Below, one piece after another: positions 62,524 through 64,000 of a DNA stretch of 64,000 nucleotides. Source of the stretch: Larimichthys crocea (lineage: Eukaryota; Chordata; Actinopteri; Sciaenidae); the NCBI RefSeq assembly GCF_000972845.2, contig NC_040028.1, positions 13,762,871 to 13,826,870 of the forward strand, read 5' to 3'. The notes below the pieces were generated by a model. It saw nothing but the letters and a program-made list of their open reading frames with translations. It was not told the origin of the DNA and ran no database searches. Every line of letters begins with the position of its first letter. Position 1 is the stretch's first letter. The position numbers and the translations under genes are program-made.

Positions 62524-64000
62524 GCATCACATCTCCAAAACACATCGGCTGTCTGATGCCGCTTACATGTGATTAAGCCTCTGCTTCTAAACAGGCTACG
62601 TCTCATGACCCTTACCCCGTCTCTGTTTTTCCCTCCCCTCCCGACAGATGCTGCAGATGACCGTCTCAACAAGAATCACTCTCATGTTCGAAGCTACACT
62701 TTGCTTTGTGAGACTCCCTGAAACTGACATTAATCCACTTTTTCTTCTATAGACTGACAAGAGCATGGAATGGAGGTGTCACACTTTCAGGCAGTGCAGG
62801 GGGGCAGCACGGCTTTGACGGCCCCGCTAAAGCACTGCTGCTGTCTGTAACAGTCAGAGCACTGCAAATTGGAAATCCAGAGGAGATCATCTGTAAAGAA
62901 CACGTCTACCAGTGGTGTAGGATACAACCGAGTCAGAGAGGAGAGATGAGAAAAAGCCAGAAAACAAACAAGCTGGTATAAGAAAAAAAAAAAGAATAAA
63001 AGCATTCGAGTCATTTTGGGAGAATATAACGAGAATATTTCCAGAGCAAAAATTCCCATTTTCCCACGAGACAAACGCCAAAAGAATATAACATAGCACA
63101 GATAATATATTGTGTCATGTGTTGCCATTCAGCTGTTTGTCAGGAATGTGTGGTTCACGTCTTGCTGATCTTCAAACAGAGCCTCTCCATCTCTCTGACA
63201 TCTGCTGGGATGTTGAGTTTTACCAGGTTCCTGGAGTATTTATTAGAACATGTGGGGCAAATTGCATTACCTGAAGGAATTTGACCAGGTCAGATGCAAA
63301 GATTAACTACATGTATTAAAGTAATACACTTTCTTTGGAAGGATCGCATTGGCTTCTTAGCAGGAAAACCTTGTTATGAGTTCATTCCATCACCACCAAT
63401 ATCTTGGGATTTCCGAGGCATTAACTTCATTCTCTTACATACTATACAGCTTGTCGGGTTTATTGATAAAAGGATCAAAACTGTTGCTCGTTCGTTGGTT
63501 GGTAATACACCTGATTACATCACAGCTATGGGTCGTATTTTAGATTTGCGATCACTAAGATGCAAGGAAAATCACAGACTTTAAAAGTGCAAGAGTGCAA
63601 CTCCAAACGAGTTCAGAGATTACGTTTTTTTGCAATGTTGCATCTACAGTTTAATTGAAATGGTAAGTTTATGACAAGACAGTGTTTACTGGTTGTATTC
63701 CCCTTTGTCTTGTGGATCATCAACCACGGCGACAGCTTTTCTCTGCGATCTAGGCCGAGATCTTTGCTGTTGCCTAGAATCAGTTGAGTCATATGGATGC
63801 CTTGCTTATCTAATGGTCTGGTGACGACAGAAGCCTTCAGCCTGCATTAAACTAGACATCAGCCTACAAGAGAGAGTGGCCTGAGAGAGAGAACTACAGT
63901 ACAAACTAACAATGGCAGCTCCAGTTTTTTTTTTTATATTTATAGCGCCCAGCAGGTGTCAGCCACAGCAGTCTCTCTGCCCCCTTTGACACCCCATGGC
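62521..64000. other. Right end of window, nothing supportable
   Basis: Unique-looking sequence. The plus-strand frame 63294-63584 (96 codons) ends in a natural stop but has no recognisable motif or family resemblance. Confidence 0.45.

Noticed and set aside
63294..63584. 96-codon plus-strand frame with fairly normal amino-acid composition
   Set aside because: No motif or homologue was recognised, and its length is within what chance gives in 64 kb; not strong enough to call a gene.
1..64000. CRISPR arrays, bacterial operons, viral insertions
   Set aside because: Nothing of the kind was seen; the sequence is typical vertebrate nuclear DNA and I recognised no retroviral gag, pol or env relics.

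Overview
The window looks like a euchromatic, gene-poor stretch of a teleost (probably percomorph) genome. It is AT-rich and full of dinucleotide microsatellites. It carries one tRNA-derived SINE and two interspersed elements of kinds I remember from percomorph genomes. Its only confidently recognisable protein-coding gene is split by introns. That gene is fidgetin (FIGN), a microtubule-associated AAA ATPase, on the minus strand.

The FIGN structure can be read from the sequence. A non-coding first exon (about 45924-46180) lies in a CpG-rich promoter region and ends in a perfect CAG|GTAAGT donor. A 35-base second exon (45003-45037) supplies the ATG and the first eight codons plus one base. After an intron of about 20.5 kb, a single large third exon (coding 22212-24448) carries the rest of the protein. 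The joined product is 753 residues. The 3' untranslated region probably runs several kilobases towards about 17.6-17.85 kb. The ATPase core is atypical: the Walker A lysine is arginine and the Walker B aspartate is also arginine, while the pore-loop tryptophan, sensor-1 asparagine and arginine-finger region remain.

Layout: 1-17.6 kb is the gene desert 3' of FIGN. It includes a diverged duplicated segment near 0.7-0.9 and 2.2-2.4 kb whose two copies each contain a short ORF with a signal-peptide-like start. 17.6-24.4 kb is the terminal FIGN exon. 24.4-45.0 kb is the large intron, with a SINE, microsatellites, a perfect hairpin and blocks that look like conserved non-coding sequence. 45.0-46.2 kb holds the small coding exon, intron 1, exon 1 and the promoter. 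46.5-47.15 kb has two adjacent interspersed elements. 47.2-64 kb is upstream desert with microsatellites and no supportable gene.

Vertebrate developmental genes such as FIGN often sit in deserts that hold long-range enhancers. Several non-repetitive blocks here, with octamer or homeodomain-type motifs, would fit that. No alignment was available, so these are proposals only.
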